Below the pieces are notes generated by a model that was not told where the DNA came from, searched no databases, and saw nothing but the letters and a program-made list of their open reading frames with translations. The translations under genes and the position numbers were made by a program. Source: Pedobacter sp. Leaf216 (GTDB lineage: Bacteria > Bacteroidota > Bacteroidia > Sphingobacteriales > Sphingobacteriaceae). Taken from it: a stretch of DNA of 64,000 bases. The stretch is from assembly GCF_001421515.1 (NCBI RefSeq), contig NZ_LMKM01000012.1:423788-487787 (forward strand), read 5' to 3'. Each line of letters opens with the position of its first letter. Positions within the stretch are counted from its first letter, which is position 1. Shown piece after piece: positions 1 to 8,757 of the stretch.

Positions 1-293
1 TCAAAATCGGGATTGCCTTTTATGATATAACTTTTATCGGTTGCACTATTTTTAGGGAAAGGCACTTCACTAAAAAATTTTGGTTTCAATAGTTTACCGA
101 ACAAGCGGCCAACAAAACCTAATCTTGCTGGGTTATGCAGGCCCATGGCCGTTTCTAGCGATGCATTACAGTGTGCAAGCATTTGATTAACGTTCATTTT
201 GCCCCATTGTTTTTGTGCAGCAGGTGTAAGTTTTTCGATCCGCGCTAAAATGGCTGTGGTATCAGATGGGTTGAAAAGGTTGTTCATGTTCAT
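1..293 (-). CDS. DUF1569/DinB-like protein, C-terminus beyond window edge
   Basis: The reading frame starts at the ATG at 293 and runs off the left edge, so only about 97 N-terminal residues are visible. The translation includes the phrase MNVNQMLAHCNASLETAMG, which resembles the start of DUF1569/DinB-like four-helix proteins, where a His in this region helps form a metal site. The biochemical role of this family is mostly unknown. It lies just downstream of a WYL-type regulator on the same strand, with 66 bp between them. That gap holds its own -7 box and a dyad, so it is probably transcribed separately and controlled by the neighbour. The family call rests on a short motif and is moderate. 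Confidence 0.6.
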   Translation of the reverse strand, partial: MNMNNLFNPSDTTAILARIEKLTPAAQKQWGKMNVNQMLAHCNASLETAMGLHNPARLGFVGRLFGKLLKPKFFSEVPFPKNSATDKSYIIKGNPDF

Positions 294-310
294 TAATTTT
301 GTTTATACTG

Positions 311-318
311 CAAAACTA
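311..318 (-). promoter_or_regulatory. Bacteroidota -7 box for the DUF1569 gene
   Basis: The minus strand reads TAGTTTTG, an exact TAnnTTTG match, 17 bp upstream of the ATG at 293. The -33 region would fall near 339-342, inside the dyad at 330-345. Confidence 0.5.
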
Positions 319-329
319 ATGCGGGCGAT

Positions 330-345
330 TGACAGCCCTATGTCA
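330..345. promoter_or_regulatory. Perfect dyad TGACA-N6-TGTCA, candidate operator
   Basis: TGACA (330-334) and TGTCA (341-345) are perfect inverted arms around GCCCTA. The dyad covers the -20 to -34 region of the minus-strand promoter whose -7 box is at 311-318. A protein bound here would interfere with RNA polymerase. The adjacent WYL/HTH regulator is the obvious candidate, but this is inferred from position only. Confidence 0.45.
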
Positions 346-359
346 GGGGTATACGCCTG

Positions 360-1067
360 TTAATGATTTTTATCGAAATATTCCTGCAAAGTCATTTTAT
401 GGGGGCTGAATTTCTCAGCAAGCATCTCCAGTTTCTTGATGCGATCTAACCGGAAGAACCTAAATTCATGCCTCAAACGGCACCAAGCCACCAGCAACCA
501 ATTTTCTTGCGTACTCAAGAGTGCAAAAGGTTCGATCAAGCGGCTGCTGGTTTGGTTGGCTTCATTGGTATAATCTATCTGGGTAAGGTAGAAATTGGTA
601 AGTGCAAATTGTAAATCAGACAGGTTGTTACTGTTGCGTTCGTTATTAAAATTTTGAGTAAAGCGGGTACGTTCAGCCAAAAGATTCACATTATCCTTTA
701 CCTGATGCCCCAAAACAGCTTTAATTTTATCGATGGCTTCTAGGTAATCTTTAATAAAGGAAGCGTCCTTATTTTTAAGCACCAATTGCTCGGCCAAAAT
801 CAAGGCATTTGCCTGGCTTTCGGTAAACATTACCGGGGGTATTTTATAACCTTCCATCAACCGATAGCCTTTCCCTTCTTCGGTGTAAACAGGAACACCA
901 GCCTGTTCCAGTGCTTTAATGTCGCGATATATTGTTCTAACGCTAACCGAAAAGCGTTTGGCCAGCTCTGGTGCAGTTAAAAGTCGCTTCGTTTGCAATT
1001 GCGTTAAAATTGCGGTAAGCCGTGATAGCCTGGTGGTATCGTTATCGTTCATGTTCCTGATTTTCAT
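360..1067 (-). CDS. WYL-domain HTH transcriptional regulator (YafY/DeoR-like)
   Basis: This is a 235-residue DNA-binding regulator. The N-terminal part (about residues 14-70) is a winged helix with the typical phrase SVRTIYRDIKALEQAGVPV of HTH_11 domains. The C-terminal half resembles a WYL ligand-sensing region, with NWLLVAWCRLRHEFRFFRLDRI near residues 188-210. Family members are one-component regulators that often act on a neighbouring gene. Here the next gene downstream is DUF1569, with an operator-like dyad in between. ATG at 1067 and ATG at 1052 are both possible starts, and no clear TAnnTTTG box decides between them. The family assignment is firm; the ligand is unknown. Confidence 0.85.
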   Translation of the reverse strand: MKIRNMNDNDTTRLSRLTAILTQLQTKRLLTAPELAKRFSVSVRTIYRDIKALEQAGVPVYTEEGKGYRLMEGYKIPPVMFTESQANALILAEQLVLKNKDASFIKDYLEAIDKIKAVLGHQVKDNVNLLAERTRFTQNFNNERNSNNLSDLQFALTNFYLTQIDYTNEANQTSSRLIEPFALLSTQENWLLVAWCRLRHEFRFFRLDRIKKLEMLAEKFSPHKMTLQEYFDKNH

Positions 1068-1127
1068 TTAGACTAACGAAGTTCTTCCATAACGTAATCC
1101 CAATTCTGACTTCGTAAGTCAATGATA

Positions 1128-1147
1128 CAAAAAACCAGGCTTTTTTG
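1128..1147 (-). terminator. Possible weak terminator after the Gfo/Idh/DUF1080 operon
   Basis: CAAAAAA (1128-1134) and TTTTTTG (1141-1147) form perfect 7-bp arms around CCAGGC, about 75 bp past the operon's last stop. The stem is almost all A:T, so the call is weak. A second small hairpin, GACTT-CGT-AAGTC, lies at 1108-1120. Confidence 0.3.
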
Positions 1148-1220
1148 ACTCAAGCACCACATGATAGATGCTGAAACAAACTTAACAGGACGATCAAGAA
1201 AATAGAAATGACGCGAAAAA

Positions 1221-2306
1221 TTACGATAACCGGATCATTTCACCTATTTTTACCGATTCATCGCAGGCAAAGGCAATCCTTAAACTGTTCACGGCATCAT
1301 CAGTTGCATCAGTTAAATCAAGATCTTCGGTTATGGCCTTTAAAAAATAACGTTGTTCGCGGTTACAAAGTTCCTGGTGATCGGGCTCATCGGTAAGGTC
1401 TATCCATTCATCAGCTTTGCTAAACTCATCCTCGGCATTTAAATCAGCATGGTGTACCTTGATTGATTCGGTTTTGGTATGTGCATCTATGTTATCAGAG
1501 TTTCCAGCTGCTCCTGCTGTTTTCGCCATTATGGATACTGATCCCCTGGGGCCGAAAACATCTTTAATAAAAAAAGCATTGTCGCTTACCATCGGGCCCC
1601 AGCCTGCTTCATACCAGCCGATAGATCCATCATCGAAACGGATCTGCAGCTGCCCGTAATTGTAATTCCATTCGGGAATATCGTCTGTTAGCCTTGCACC
1701 AATGGCACTTACCTGCACGGGTTTAGACCGCGTCATCTGGCACATAATATCAATGTAATGAACGGCACAATCCACAATCGGGCTTAAGCTTTTCATCAGG
1801 TTGCGGTGCACCGTCCATTTTGGTCCATGGCTTTGTTGGTTCAGGTTCATGCGCATTACTAGCGGTTTTCCCATTTCCTGGGCCAACTGTGTAAATTTTT
1901 CCCATGATGGGTGATAGCGCAGAATATACCCGACCAATAATTTTTTACCGGCCTTTTTCGCGGCCTCTGCCACTTTAATTGCGCCTTCAACGCTATCGGC
2001 TAAGGGTTTTTCGATAAATACATGGCAACCACTTTCGAAGGATTTGATTGCATAGGCTTCGTGGGTATCGGGGTAGGTAGAAATGCAAACGGCATCTGGC
2101 CTGGTAGTGGCGAGTGCTTCATAAAAATCAGTATAAAGCTCATATTGACCGCCCAATTTTTGGTTGAGAATTTCTTTACTTTTTCCGGTTGATACAAGGC
2201 CGCATATTTCAAAACCTGGCAATGTATGGTAGGCAGTTGCATGTGATGCACCCATGTTACCGCAGCCCACTACTAAAACTTTTAAGTTTTTATTTTCTTT
2301 TAACAT
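1221..2306 (-). CDS. Gfo/Idh/MocA family NAD(P)-dependent oxidoreductase
   Basis: This is a probably cytoplasmic 361-residue sugar oxidoreductase. The Rossmann loop GCGNMG lies at residues 14-19, and the family signature EKP at 99-101 carries the lysine that touches cofactor and substrate. A dimerisation and substrate domain follows. A longer frame opens at a TTG at 2333 inside the upstream gene. I prefer the ATG at 2306, which follows that gene's stop at 2315 and has AGGA about 7 nt upstream. It is last in a four-gene minus-strand operon with two Tat-exported relatives and a DUF1080 protein. Unlike them it has no signal peptide, so it may handle the imported sugar. The substrate cannot be read from sequence. 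Confidence 0.88.
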   Translation of the reverse strand: MLKENKNLKVLVVGCGNMGASHATAYHTLPGFEICGLVSTGKSKEILNQKLGGQYELYTDFYEALATTRPDAVCISTYPDTHEAYAIKSFESGCHVFIEKPLADSVEGAIKVAEAAKKAGKKLLVGYILRYHPSWEKFTQLAQEMGKPLVMRMNLNQQSHGPKWTVHRNLMKSLSPIVDCAVHYIDIMCQMTRSKPVQVSAIGARLTDDIPEWNYNYGQLQIRFDDGSIGWYEAGWGPMVSDNAFFIKDVFGPRGSVSIMAKTAGAAGNSDNIDAHTKTESIKVHHADLNAEDEFSKADEWIDLTDEPDHQELCNREQRYFLKAITEDLDLTDATDDAVNSLRIAFACDESVKIGEMIRLS

Positions 2307-2314
2307 AATCAATC

Positions 2315-3769
2315 CTAAACACCTAATGACCAACCTTTACGGTATTCGCGTTTCACAAACTGGTTTACTTCATCAAAATTGGTAACTTTCATATTTACCT
2401 TATCCCAAAGCATTTTAATATCCCTACCAGGGTAACTGATTTTGCCTGCCGTATCCCTTCGCTGCACATCGGTTCCCCTGATGGCGAGGTTAGCAATAAG
2501 CAAGGTTTCGGTAAGCGGACCGGCAGTTTCAAATGGCGAACTGAGCTGCATTTTGCCGTATCCGGCAATTGCTGCTTCGGCAAACTGTGTATAATGGCCT
2601 TCTTCCTGGTTTATGATACGTGGAATGGTAATTTTGGTTTTATCTGATTCGTTGCGCGACAGCGGCAATAACCTTGGGTTTTTGCCATAGGTTTCGCAAA
2701 TCATTTTTCCTTTCGTACCGATAAAAAGCACACCGTTATCGCCGAAACTTTCATTTGCACCCAGTTCTTCCGGACGTTCGGGTTTAATGCCTCCATCCAT
2801 CCAATGCACCTGCACTTCGTGTTTGGTTTTTGGTGTTTTGGCGAAAGTTAAAATAACATGGCTCGATGGCGGGCAGCTTTCTGGCAGATAGGCCCGTTTA
2901 AATTCATCCACATAAACACTGCCCACACTGCATTCTACACTGATCGGTGTATCCAACTCCAACACTCTTAAAGGTGGTTCTACCAGGTGGCAGCCCATAT
3001 CGCCGATGGCCCCGGTGCCGTAATCCCACCAACCCCTCCAATTAAACGGAACAAGTTTATTGATATAATCTTTATATGGTGCACTGCCTAGCCAAAGGTC
3101 CCAATCCAGTTCTTTCGGCACCTCTTCTTTTGCTGTTGGCCACGAAATGCCCTGGGGCCATACCGGCCTGTTCGTCCAGCAGTAAACCGTGTGTACTTTC
3201 CCTATTCTACCTGCATCATACCATTCTTGGAGTCTTCTTACTCCATCGCCCGATGCACCCTGGTTACCCATCTGTGTAACTACCTTGTAGCGTTTTGCTG
3301 CTTCAGTGAGCATCCGGGCCTCATAAATATCGTGTGTAAGGGGCTTTTGTACATATACATGTTTGCCCAGCTGCATGGCCGCCATGGCTATTTGTGCATG
3401 GGTATGATCGGGAGTAGATACGGTAACGGCATCAATATTTTTGCCCTCTTTATCCAGTAACTCACGGTAATCTTTATAATATTTTGCCTTTGGGAAATTT
3501 TTAAGGGAGTTTGCAGCCCTTCTATCGTCTACATCGCATAAAAAAGCGACATCTGTTTTACCACCTCTTACAATACTGGCAATATCGCCCTCTCCTTTTC
3601 CACCTGCACCAATACCAGCCAATTGCAGGCGATCGCTGGGGGCCAAAAACCCCGGCCCACCCAATACATGGCGGGGTACAATCATAAATCCGGCTGCTGC
3701 AAGTGCCGTTGTTTTAATAAAGTTTCTTCTCGAATTTTCGGTTTTCGAATTTGCCTTATCTTCTGTCAT
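2315..3769 (-). CDS. Tat-exported Gfo/Idh/MocA oxidoreductase with QKP in place of EKP
   Basis: This 484-residue protein starts with a twin-arginine type signal: SRRNFIK at residues 13-19, then a hydrophobic run ending near VLGG. The dinucleotide loop GIGAGGKG lies at 52-59. The usual EKP signature reads QKP at 141-143, so the lysine is kept while the acidic residue is lost; this occurs in some exported Bacteroidota members. Family proteins oxidise or reduce sugar hydroxyls, often at C3, and exported forms carry a tightly bound nicotinamide cofactor. The gene sits 31 bp after the DUF1080 gene and just before the second oxidoreductase. A role in making or reducing 3-keto sugars in the periplasm is inferred from this context. 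Confidence 0.87.
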   Translation of the reverse strand: MTEDKANSKTENSRRNFIKTTALAAAGFMIVPRHVLGGPGFLAPSDRLQLAGIGAGGKGEGDIASIVRGGKTDVAFLCDVDDRRAANSLKNFPKAKYYKDYRELLDKEGKNIDAVTVSTPDHTHAQIAMAAMQLGKHVYVQKPLTHDIYEARMLTEAAKRYKVVTQMGNQGASGDGVRRLQEWYDAGRIGKVHTVYCWTNRPVWPQGISWPTAKEEVPKELDWDLWLGSAPYKDYINKLVPFNWRGWWDYGTGAIGDMGCHLVEPPLRVLELDTPISVECSVGSVYVDEFKRAYLPESCPPSSHVILTFAKTPKTKHEVQVHWMDGGIKPERPEELGANESFGDNGVLFIGTKGKMICETYGKNPRLLPLSRNESDKTKITIPRIINQEEGHYTQFAEAAIAGYGKMQLSSPFETAGPLTETLLIANLAIRGTDVQRRDTAGKISYPGRDIKMLWDKVNMKVTNFDEVNQFVKREYRKGWSLGV

Positions 3770-3800
3770 TATTCAGGGATATTATAATGCTAAATTTAAA

Positions 3801-6800
3801 TTATTTCTTTTTAGTTGAGGCTTTAGGGGCAGTTTCTTTTTTGCTCAAATCTTTAATTCTGATGTTGCGGAACTGCACGGGCGAGCCATGACCAAGGAAG
3901 CCGATATGACCACTTTGGCGCAATAAGCCGGGGTGCTCCTGATGATCGGGAGTACCGTTTTTCTTAAAAGGTTCTATATCGCCATCTAAAATAATGGTAC
4001 CATTTAATATAACTTTAATTTTAGATCCTTTTGCAATCACTTCTTCATCATTCCATTCGCCTGTTGGTTTCAAAAATCCTCTTTTAGCAGGGATAGTACC
4101 GTAAACGGAGCCATGGTACTGGTATACTTTAAGGTCTTTATAAATCGGGGCATCATTGTCTAAAATTTGCAATTCCATACCTGCATAGGCGGCATCGCCT
4201 TCTAAAGGTGCTCTTATGCCCAACCCATTGTTTGCGCTCGGGGTTAATTGAAACTCGAACCGGTAAACAAAATCACTGAACTCTTCTTTGGTAAATAAAT
4301 TACCGCCAGATCCTTTGCCGGGTTTCGGACGGATGGCAATGTTTCCATCTTCGATCACATAATCAGTTGTATTGCCTGTCCAGCTGTGCATATTGGTACC
4401 ATCGAACAATACTTTATAACCTTCTTTTTTTTCTTGTGCACTTAATTCGAAAGGTTTAGGGCGGGGAATTTCTTTGATGTAAATATCTCGATAGGCCACA
4501 GGCGATCCATGTGCCTGTAACTCAATCTGCTCTTCGGCAAAAATAGGCAAACTTCTATCCCAGTAATTTTCCAAAATTACGTTATCGGTAACCAGCTGGC
4601 CGTTAAGGTAAACGGTAACACGGTCGCCTTTCATTATAATCCTGAAGGTGTTCCATTCATCTAACTTATTATCAGCTACTTTGAGCGGTTTGCTTTCGTT
4701 CGTTTGGTTGTTGTACAAACCACCAGAGCCTACCTGGGCACCAACTTTGGTACGTGCAAGATCCCAGATTTGCACCTGAGGCGTTCCGCGTAAGTAAATA
4801 CCGGCATCGCCTTCCCCTTTTTTATCGTCGATGATTTTCCAGTCTACAAGCATTTCAAAATCACCATATTTTTTAACTGTAGCGAGGTTATTGCCGTGGC
4901 TCTGAAATTGCAATTCGCCGTTTACTACTTTCCAGCTTTCCTGTGCTTCGGCATCGGCTTTGCTTTGTGCCTCCGCTAAAGTTTTGGCATCCATTTTTGA
5001 TCTTTTAATCGGATCGGCTACAAGGCCTTTCCAACCAGATAAATCTTTGCCATTAAAAACCTGAACAAAACCTGCGCCGGCTTTCATTTCTGAAATATAC
5101 TTCCTCATGCCTTCTTTCTGGTACCCGGCATCGCCACCGGTAATTACGGCAATGGTTTTGGTTAATAGGTTTTTTACTATATCACCATTGTAAGTTCCAG
5201 CCATGGTAATATTCATCACTGCATTTGCCGCCGCCTGTTGTAAAGGGGCATTATCCAAGTACATACCTGCAAAAACAATGGCATTAAAACATTTGGCCTG
5301 TTCGGTATCTTTAAGTATCTGTTGCTGCTGAGCAGGAGTTTTTGCTACTGCCATTGCATTACGTAATAACAACAAACGCTGTTCGGCAGGGTAGTTCGTT
5401 TTTCTGATTAAATTAAGGTAACCGGTAATTGCCTGATTTAAAAATTCAGCATTGCTGGTGTTGCGTGCAATACTGATCAATTCATCTGTTGAGGCAGCAT
5501 CCGACCATGAAGAAAGTGCTTCAATTGCGGCCTTTTTTGTGGCCTCATCACCTGTGGCATAAGCTTCGGAAACAGCATTTAATGATTTTTGCCCGCCCAA
5601 ACTGCCCAATACTTTATACAGTAACAGTTTTTTATCAGCTGGTGTATTTCCCATTTGCTGAAGAATTGCATCCGTTTGCGCATCCTTATCTGTTGTTCCC
5701 TTTACAGAGGCTATAATGGCATCCTGCAGGGCAGTAAGTTCGCCAGCATCAGTAGTTTTGTTTAAAAGCTCAAACAATTGTGCTTTATTTTCGGCTATAA
5801 CAACATGTTTAAGTGAATGGAAAGCTGCTTTGCGCACTTCAGAATTTTTACTGTTCAGGGAGGTATATATTACAGCAGTTTGGTTTGTGGCTGCGCGGGC
5901 AGCTAAAATATTAATTAACGCAACCTGAACTTCTGGTTTGGCTTTAGGGATAAATGCAGCAACTTTGGTGGCTACACCATCACCTTTTATTCTTAAAATA
6001 CCATTGGCGATACCTGTAATATCTGCGGCATTGGCCTTGGTCATTAGTTTTAAAAACTCCTCCAATACTTCTTCCTGGCCAAGTTTTACAGCTGCATTAA
6101 TGGCTGCCAGTTTAACTTGCTGATCATCACTTTTAATCAGTTTTAGCACATCAGGCAGTGCAGATTTTGCCTTGCTGTTGGCAAGCATATCCAAAATGGA
6201 AACCTGGGTAGGTGCATCTACCTTTTTAAGTTGATTTACCCAGGCTGCGCTATTGGCATCATTTACGCCAGCCGCAGCTAACTTAACAGCAGCTGCGCGA
6301 TACTCAAATTGTTTATCGCCCATTGCGGCCAATAATGCCTGCTGATCGCTTTGTGTAGCTGAAAGCAATTTTAATGCTGCTACGCGTTCGTTTACCTGAT
6401 CATCAGCTGTTGCCTTAGCTAAAATTGTTTTGGCAATACTTTCTACAACGGCTTTATCTGTTGCTATACTTTTTTGTGCATACTGCAACAAGGCAGCAAC
6501 GGCATTGGTTGGATCATATTTATACCCCGCCTGTTCAGCTGCTTTTATCAAAACCTCTTTTGATGCTGCATCGCCAATATTGGCCAGGGCATATAGGCTT
6601 ACTTTGCTTAATGATTTATCGTTACTTGCAGCCAGCGGGGCAATAGCTGTTGCTGCTGCTTTATCATTGGTATGCCCAAGGGCTTCTACAATGGCAATTT
6701 TAGCTTTACCATTAGCTTTAGTTAAGGCACCAACCAATGCATTTGTTGCAGCAGCTGTTCCGATTTTGGCCAATGCCCGCGAGGCTTCGTCTGCCAGCTG

Positions 6801-7259
6801 ATCATCTGTAAGGTAAGCAGTTAAACAAGGTACTGCAGCATCATTCCCAATTAAATCAAACTGACTGATGATAAATGCCTTGTTCTGTTTATCGGTTAGT
6901 TTAGCCAGCGATTTGCAATAGGCAGCAATGGCCATGCTTTTTAAACTTTGCTGATCACTTTTTGTGGCATAAGCGGTAAAGCCACCAACAGCGTACTCAA
7001 TTGCCGCATTATTTCCCTTTTCAGGAGGGGTTAGGCCGCTGATTAAAGTTACATAACCTTCTTCACCCAGCGCTGCAACTTCTTTCATGTTGCCTGCTAA
7101 CTGTACTGAGTTTCTGGCAGGTAATTGTGCCAATAAATCGGCAATACGGGTGGTGGTGGTTCTTTCGTCTTTTTTATCCTGAGCAAGTGCTCTTGAGCTA
7201 GCTAGCATGTTCGAAAGCATTACAAGAGCCAAAAGCACCAATAGTATCTTTTTATTCAT
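3801..7259 (-). CDS. Secreted HEAT-repeat protein with two DUF1080 (3-keto-disaccharide hydrolase-like) domains
   Basis: This is a 1152-residue exported protein. A signal peptide covers about residues 1-27. Residues of roughly 35-700 are an alanine- and lysine-rich solenoid of HEAT-like repeats. Two DUF1080 lectin-fold domains follow, starting near residues 728 (VFNGKDLSGW) and 944 (VLFDGTNMHSW). DUF1080 (Pfam PF06439) is now described as 3-keto-disaccharide or 3-keto-glycoside hydrolase. Such domains cleave a glycosidic bond after a Gfo/Idh/MocA enzyme oxidises C3, and the neighbouring oxidoreductases fit this. Most family members have a single domain; the tandem pair on a long solenoid is unusual and may hold polymeric or surface-bound substrate. 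Spacing to both operon neighbours is 21-31 bp. Confidence 0.88.
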   Translation of the reverse strand: MNKKILLVLLALVMLSNMLASSRALAQDKKDERTTTTRIADLLAQLPARNSVQLAGNMKEVAALGEEGYVTLISGLTPPEKGNNAAIEYAVGGFTAYATKSDQQSLKSMAIAAYCKSLAKLTDKQNKAFIISQFDLIGNDAAVPCLTAYLTDDQLADEASRALAKIGTAAATNALVGALTKANGKAKIAIVEALGHTNDKAAATAIAPLAASNDKSLSKVSLYALANIGDAASKEVLIKAAEQAGYKYDPTNAVAALLQYAQKSIATDKAVVESIAKTILAKATADDQVNERVAALKLLSATQSDQQALLAAMGDKQFEYRAAAVKLAAAGVNDANSAAWVNQLKKVDAPTQVSILDMLANSKAKSALPDVLKLIKSDDQQVKLAAINAAVKLGQEEVLEEFLKLMTKANAADITGIANGILRIKGDGVATKVAAFIPKAKPEVQVALINILAARAATNQTAVIYTSLNSKNSEVRKAAFHSLKHVVIAENKAQLFELLNKTTDAGELTALQDAIIASVKGTTDKDAQTDAILQQMGNTPADKKLLLYKVLGSLGGQKSLNAVSEAYATGDEATKKAAIEALSSWSDAASTDELISIARNTSNAEFLNQAITGYLNLIRKTNYPAEQRLLLLRNAMAVAKTPAQQQQILKDTEQAKCFNAIVFAGMYLDNAPLQQAAANAVMNITMAGTYNGDIVKNLLTKTIAVITGGDAGYQKEGMRKYISEMKAGAGFVQVFNGKDLSGWKGLVADPIKRSKMDAKTLAEAQSKADAEAQESWKVVNGELQFQSHGNNLATVKKYGDFEMLVDWKIIDDKKGEGDAGIYLRGTPQVQIWDLARTKVGAQVGSGGLYNNQTNESKPLKVADNKLDEWNTFRIIMKGDRVTVYLNGQLVTDNVILENYWDRSLPIFAEEQIELQAHGSPVAYRDIYIKEIPRPKPFELSAQEKKEGYKVLFDGTNMHSWTGNTTDYVIEDGNIAIRPKPGKGSGGNLFTKEEFSDFVYRFEFQLTPSANNGLGIRAPLEGDAAYAGMELQILDNDAPIYKDLKVYQYHGSVYGTIPAKRGFLKPTGEWNDEEVIAKGSKIKVILNGTIILDGDIEPFKKNGTPDHQEHPGLLRQSGHIGFLGHGSPVQFRNIRIKDLSKKETAPKASTKKK

Positions 7260-7280
7260 GATAATTGTATTTGGAAGGTT

Positions 7281-8567
7281 TTAAATGGAAAACGGTGCCC
7301 GCATTACAGGATTAATTAATCTGTTTGCTGCCTCATCATCGATGAACTCTTGTTTTACAGGGTCAAATTTTAATGATCTCCCCAAGCGCAGAGCGGCCAA
7401 ACCAATATTTACAATGTTACATGAGCGGTGTCCGTTCTCTTCATTCAGCGCAAATTTCTTTCTGGTTCTAACCGATTCGGAAAATTCTACAATCTCCGGG
7501 TCGGGATCAGGAAATTGTGCCAGTTTACGCTCGAGATCAGGAATATCAGATTTAAAGCCGGGATACAATTTACCTTTTGGGCCTTCTATATAAGGTACAT
7601 TGGTATCTTTACCTTCACCATCCAAAATAATCTGGCAGCCATCGGCGTAGGTATAAGTTATCCGCCGCCAAATGCCAACAGCATCGGTATGTTGCTGTGG
7701 TGCATCAACCTCTACTGAAATGGGGTTGGTATCGTCTTTCCCTAAAAAATATTGAATCGGATCGATATAATGCTGCCCCATATCGCTCAGCCCACCACCA
7801 TCATAATCCCAATAACCCCTAAAAGTTTGGTGTACACGGTGTGCATTGTAAGGTTTATATGGCGCAGGCCCCAGCCATGCATTATAATCCAGTTCTGGTG
7901 GTACTGCCTGAGGTTCCAAATGATCTTTCCCTACCCAGTAAAATTTCCAGTCGTAGCCAGTATGCTTGCTAACGGTTACCTTTAAAGGCCAGCCGAGCAT
8001 TCCGCTATCCACCAGCTTTTTAATGGGTTTGACAGTTGTACCCATCCCGTAAAAAGTATCTTTAAACCTAAACCAGGTGTTTAACCTAAACATCCTGCCG
8101 TTTTGTTTCACTGCTTCTACCACCCTTTTTCCTTCACCAATGGTATGTGTCATTGGTTTTTCGCACCAGATATCTTTCCCTGAATTTGCAGCATCTACTG
8201 CCATTATCCCGTGCCAATGCGGCGGGGTAGCAATGTGTACAATATCCACTTCTGGTAACTGTATCAGTTCTCTATAATCACTAAATGTTTTTACACCTTT
8301 ATCCAGCATTCCTGCGGCTTGTTTAAGGTGATTTTGATCAACATCGCAAATGGCCACTACTTGTGTACCTTCGTATTCGAAATGCCCGCGGCCCATGCCC
8401 CCAACGCCAATTACGGCTTTGGTTAATTTATCGCTTGGGGCCAGGTAGCCCTGTCCGCCCATAACATAACGCGGTACAATGGTAAAAGTAGCCAGTCCGA
8501 TTGCCGATTTCTTGATAAAATCGCGCCTGGAATTTTGATTTTTTTGTGGTTCTTCTTTAGTTTTCAT
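7281..8567 (-). CDS. Tat-exported Gfo/Idh/MocA oxidoreductase, first gene of the operon
   Basis: This 428-residue oxidoreductase has a twin-arginine signal (SRRDFIKK at residues 13-20), the nucleotide loop GVGGMGRG at 54-61 and an intact EKP at 136-138. It resembles the other exported member in this operon over the signal and the stretch before the Rossmann fold (GG-G-LAPSDKL). It was probably formed by duplication, with EKP kept here and QKP in the other copy. It is the first gene of the operon, 190 bp from the divergent ROK regulator. The likely role is oxidising a glycoside to its 3-keto form in the periplasm. The exact sugar is unknown. Confidence 0.88.
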   Translation of the reverse strand: MKTKEEPQKNQNSRRDFIKKSAIGLATFTIVPRYVMGGQGYLAPSDKLTKAVIGVGGMGRGHFEYEGTQVVAICDVDQNHLKQAAGMLDKGVKTFSDYRELIQLPEVDIVHIATPPHWHGIMAVDAANSGKDIWCEKPMTHTIGEGKRVVEAVKQNGRMFRLNTWFRFKDTFYGMGTTVKPIKKLVDSGMLGWPLKVTVSKHTGYDWKFYWVGKDHLEPQAVPPELDYNAWLGPAPYKPYNAHRVHQTFRGYWDYDGGGLSDMGQHYIDPIQYFLGKDDTNPISVEVDAPQQHTDAVGIWRRITYTYADGCQIILDGEGKDTNVPYIEGPKGKLYPGFKSDIPDLERKLAQFPDPDPEIVEFSESVRTRKKFALNEENGHRSCNIVNIGLAALRLGRSLKFDPVKQEFIDDEAANRLINPVMRAPFSI

Positions 8568-8595
8568 CTTGGTTATCTGTGTAGTAGAAACAGGG

Positions 8596-8617
8596 TATGC
8601 CGTGGTTAGTCGGCATA
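8596..8617. promoter_or_regulatory. Inverted repeat TATGCCG-N8-CGGCATA in the operon leader
   Basis: Perfect 7-bp arms (8596-8602 and 8611-8617) lie 29-50 bp upstream of the 8567 start codon. They could be an operator or an RNA hairpin in the leader. The flanking gene is a ROK regulator. Confidence 0.4.
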
Positions 8618-8657
8618 TTAAGGCTTATCTATACTTTAATGTTAGCAAGAAATTATT

Positions 8658-8687
8658 GTAAAGACAAAACATCACTAATTTCTTTAC
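8658..8687. promoter_or_regulatory. Dyad GTAAAGA-N16-TCTTTAC, candidate ROK operator
   Basis: Perfect 7-bp arms (8658-8664 and 8681-8687) are centred in the 190-bp divergent spacer between the DUF1080 operon and the ROK gene. Wide-spaced AT-rich dyads are typical of ROK/NagC-type operators, but assigning this site to the neighbour is inference. Confidence 0.4.
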
Positions 8688-8757
8688 GCATTAAAAAAAC
8701 TTTAATAAATTTTTAATAGAAGTTATCTATATTTATCAAAATAGTATCATTAACCTC

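Noticed and set aside
2307..2333. Upstream TTG start for the oxidoreductase at 1221
   Set aside because: It overlaps the previous gene, and the ATG at 2306 has an AGGA site and a typical N-terminus.
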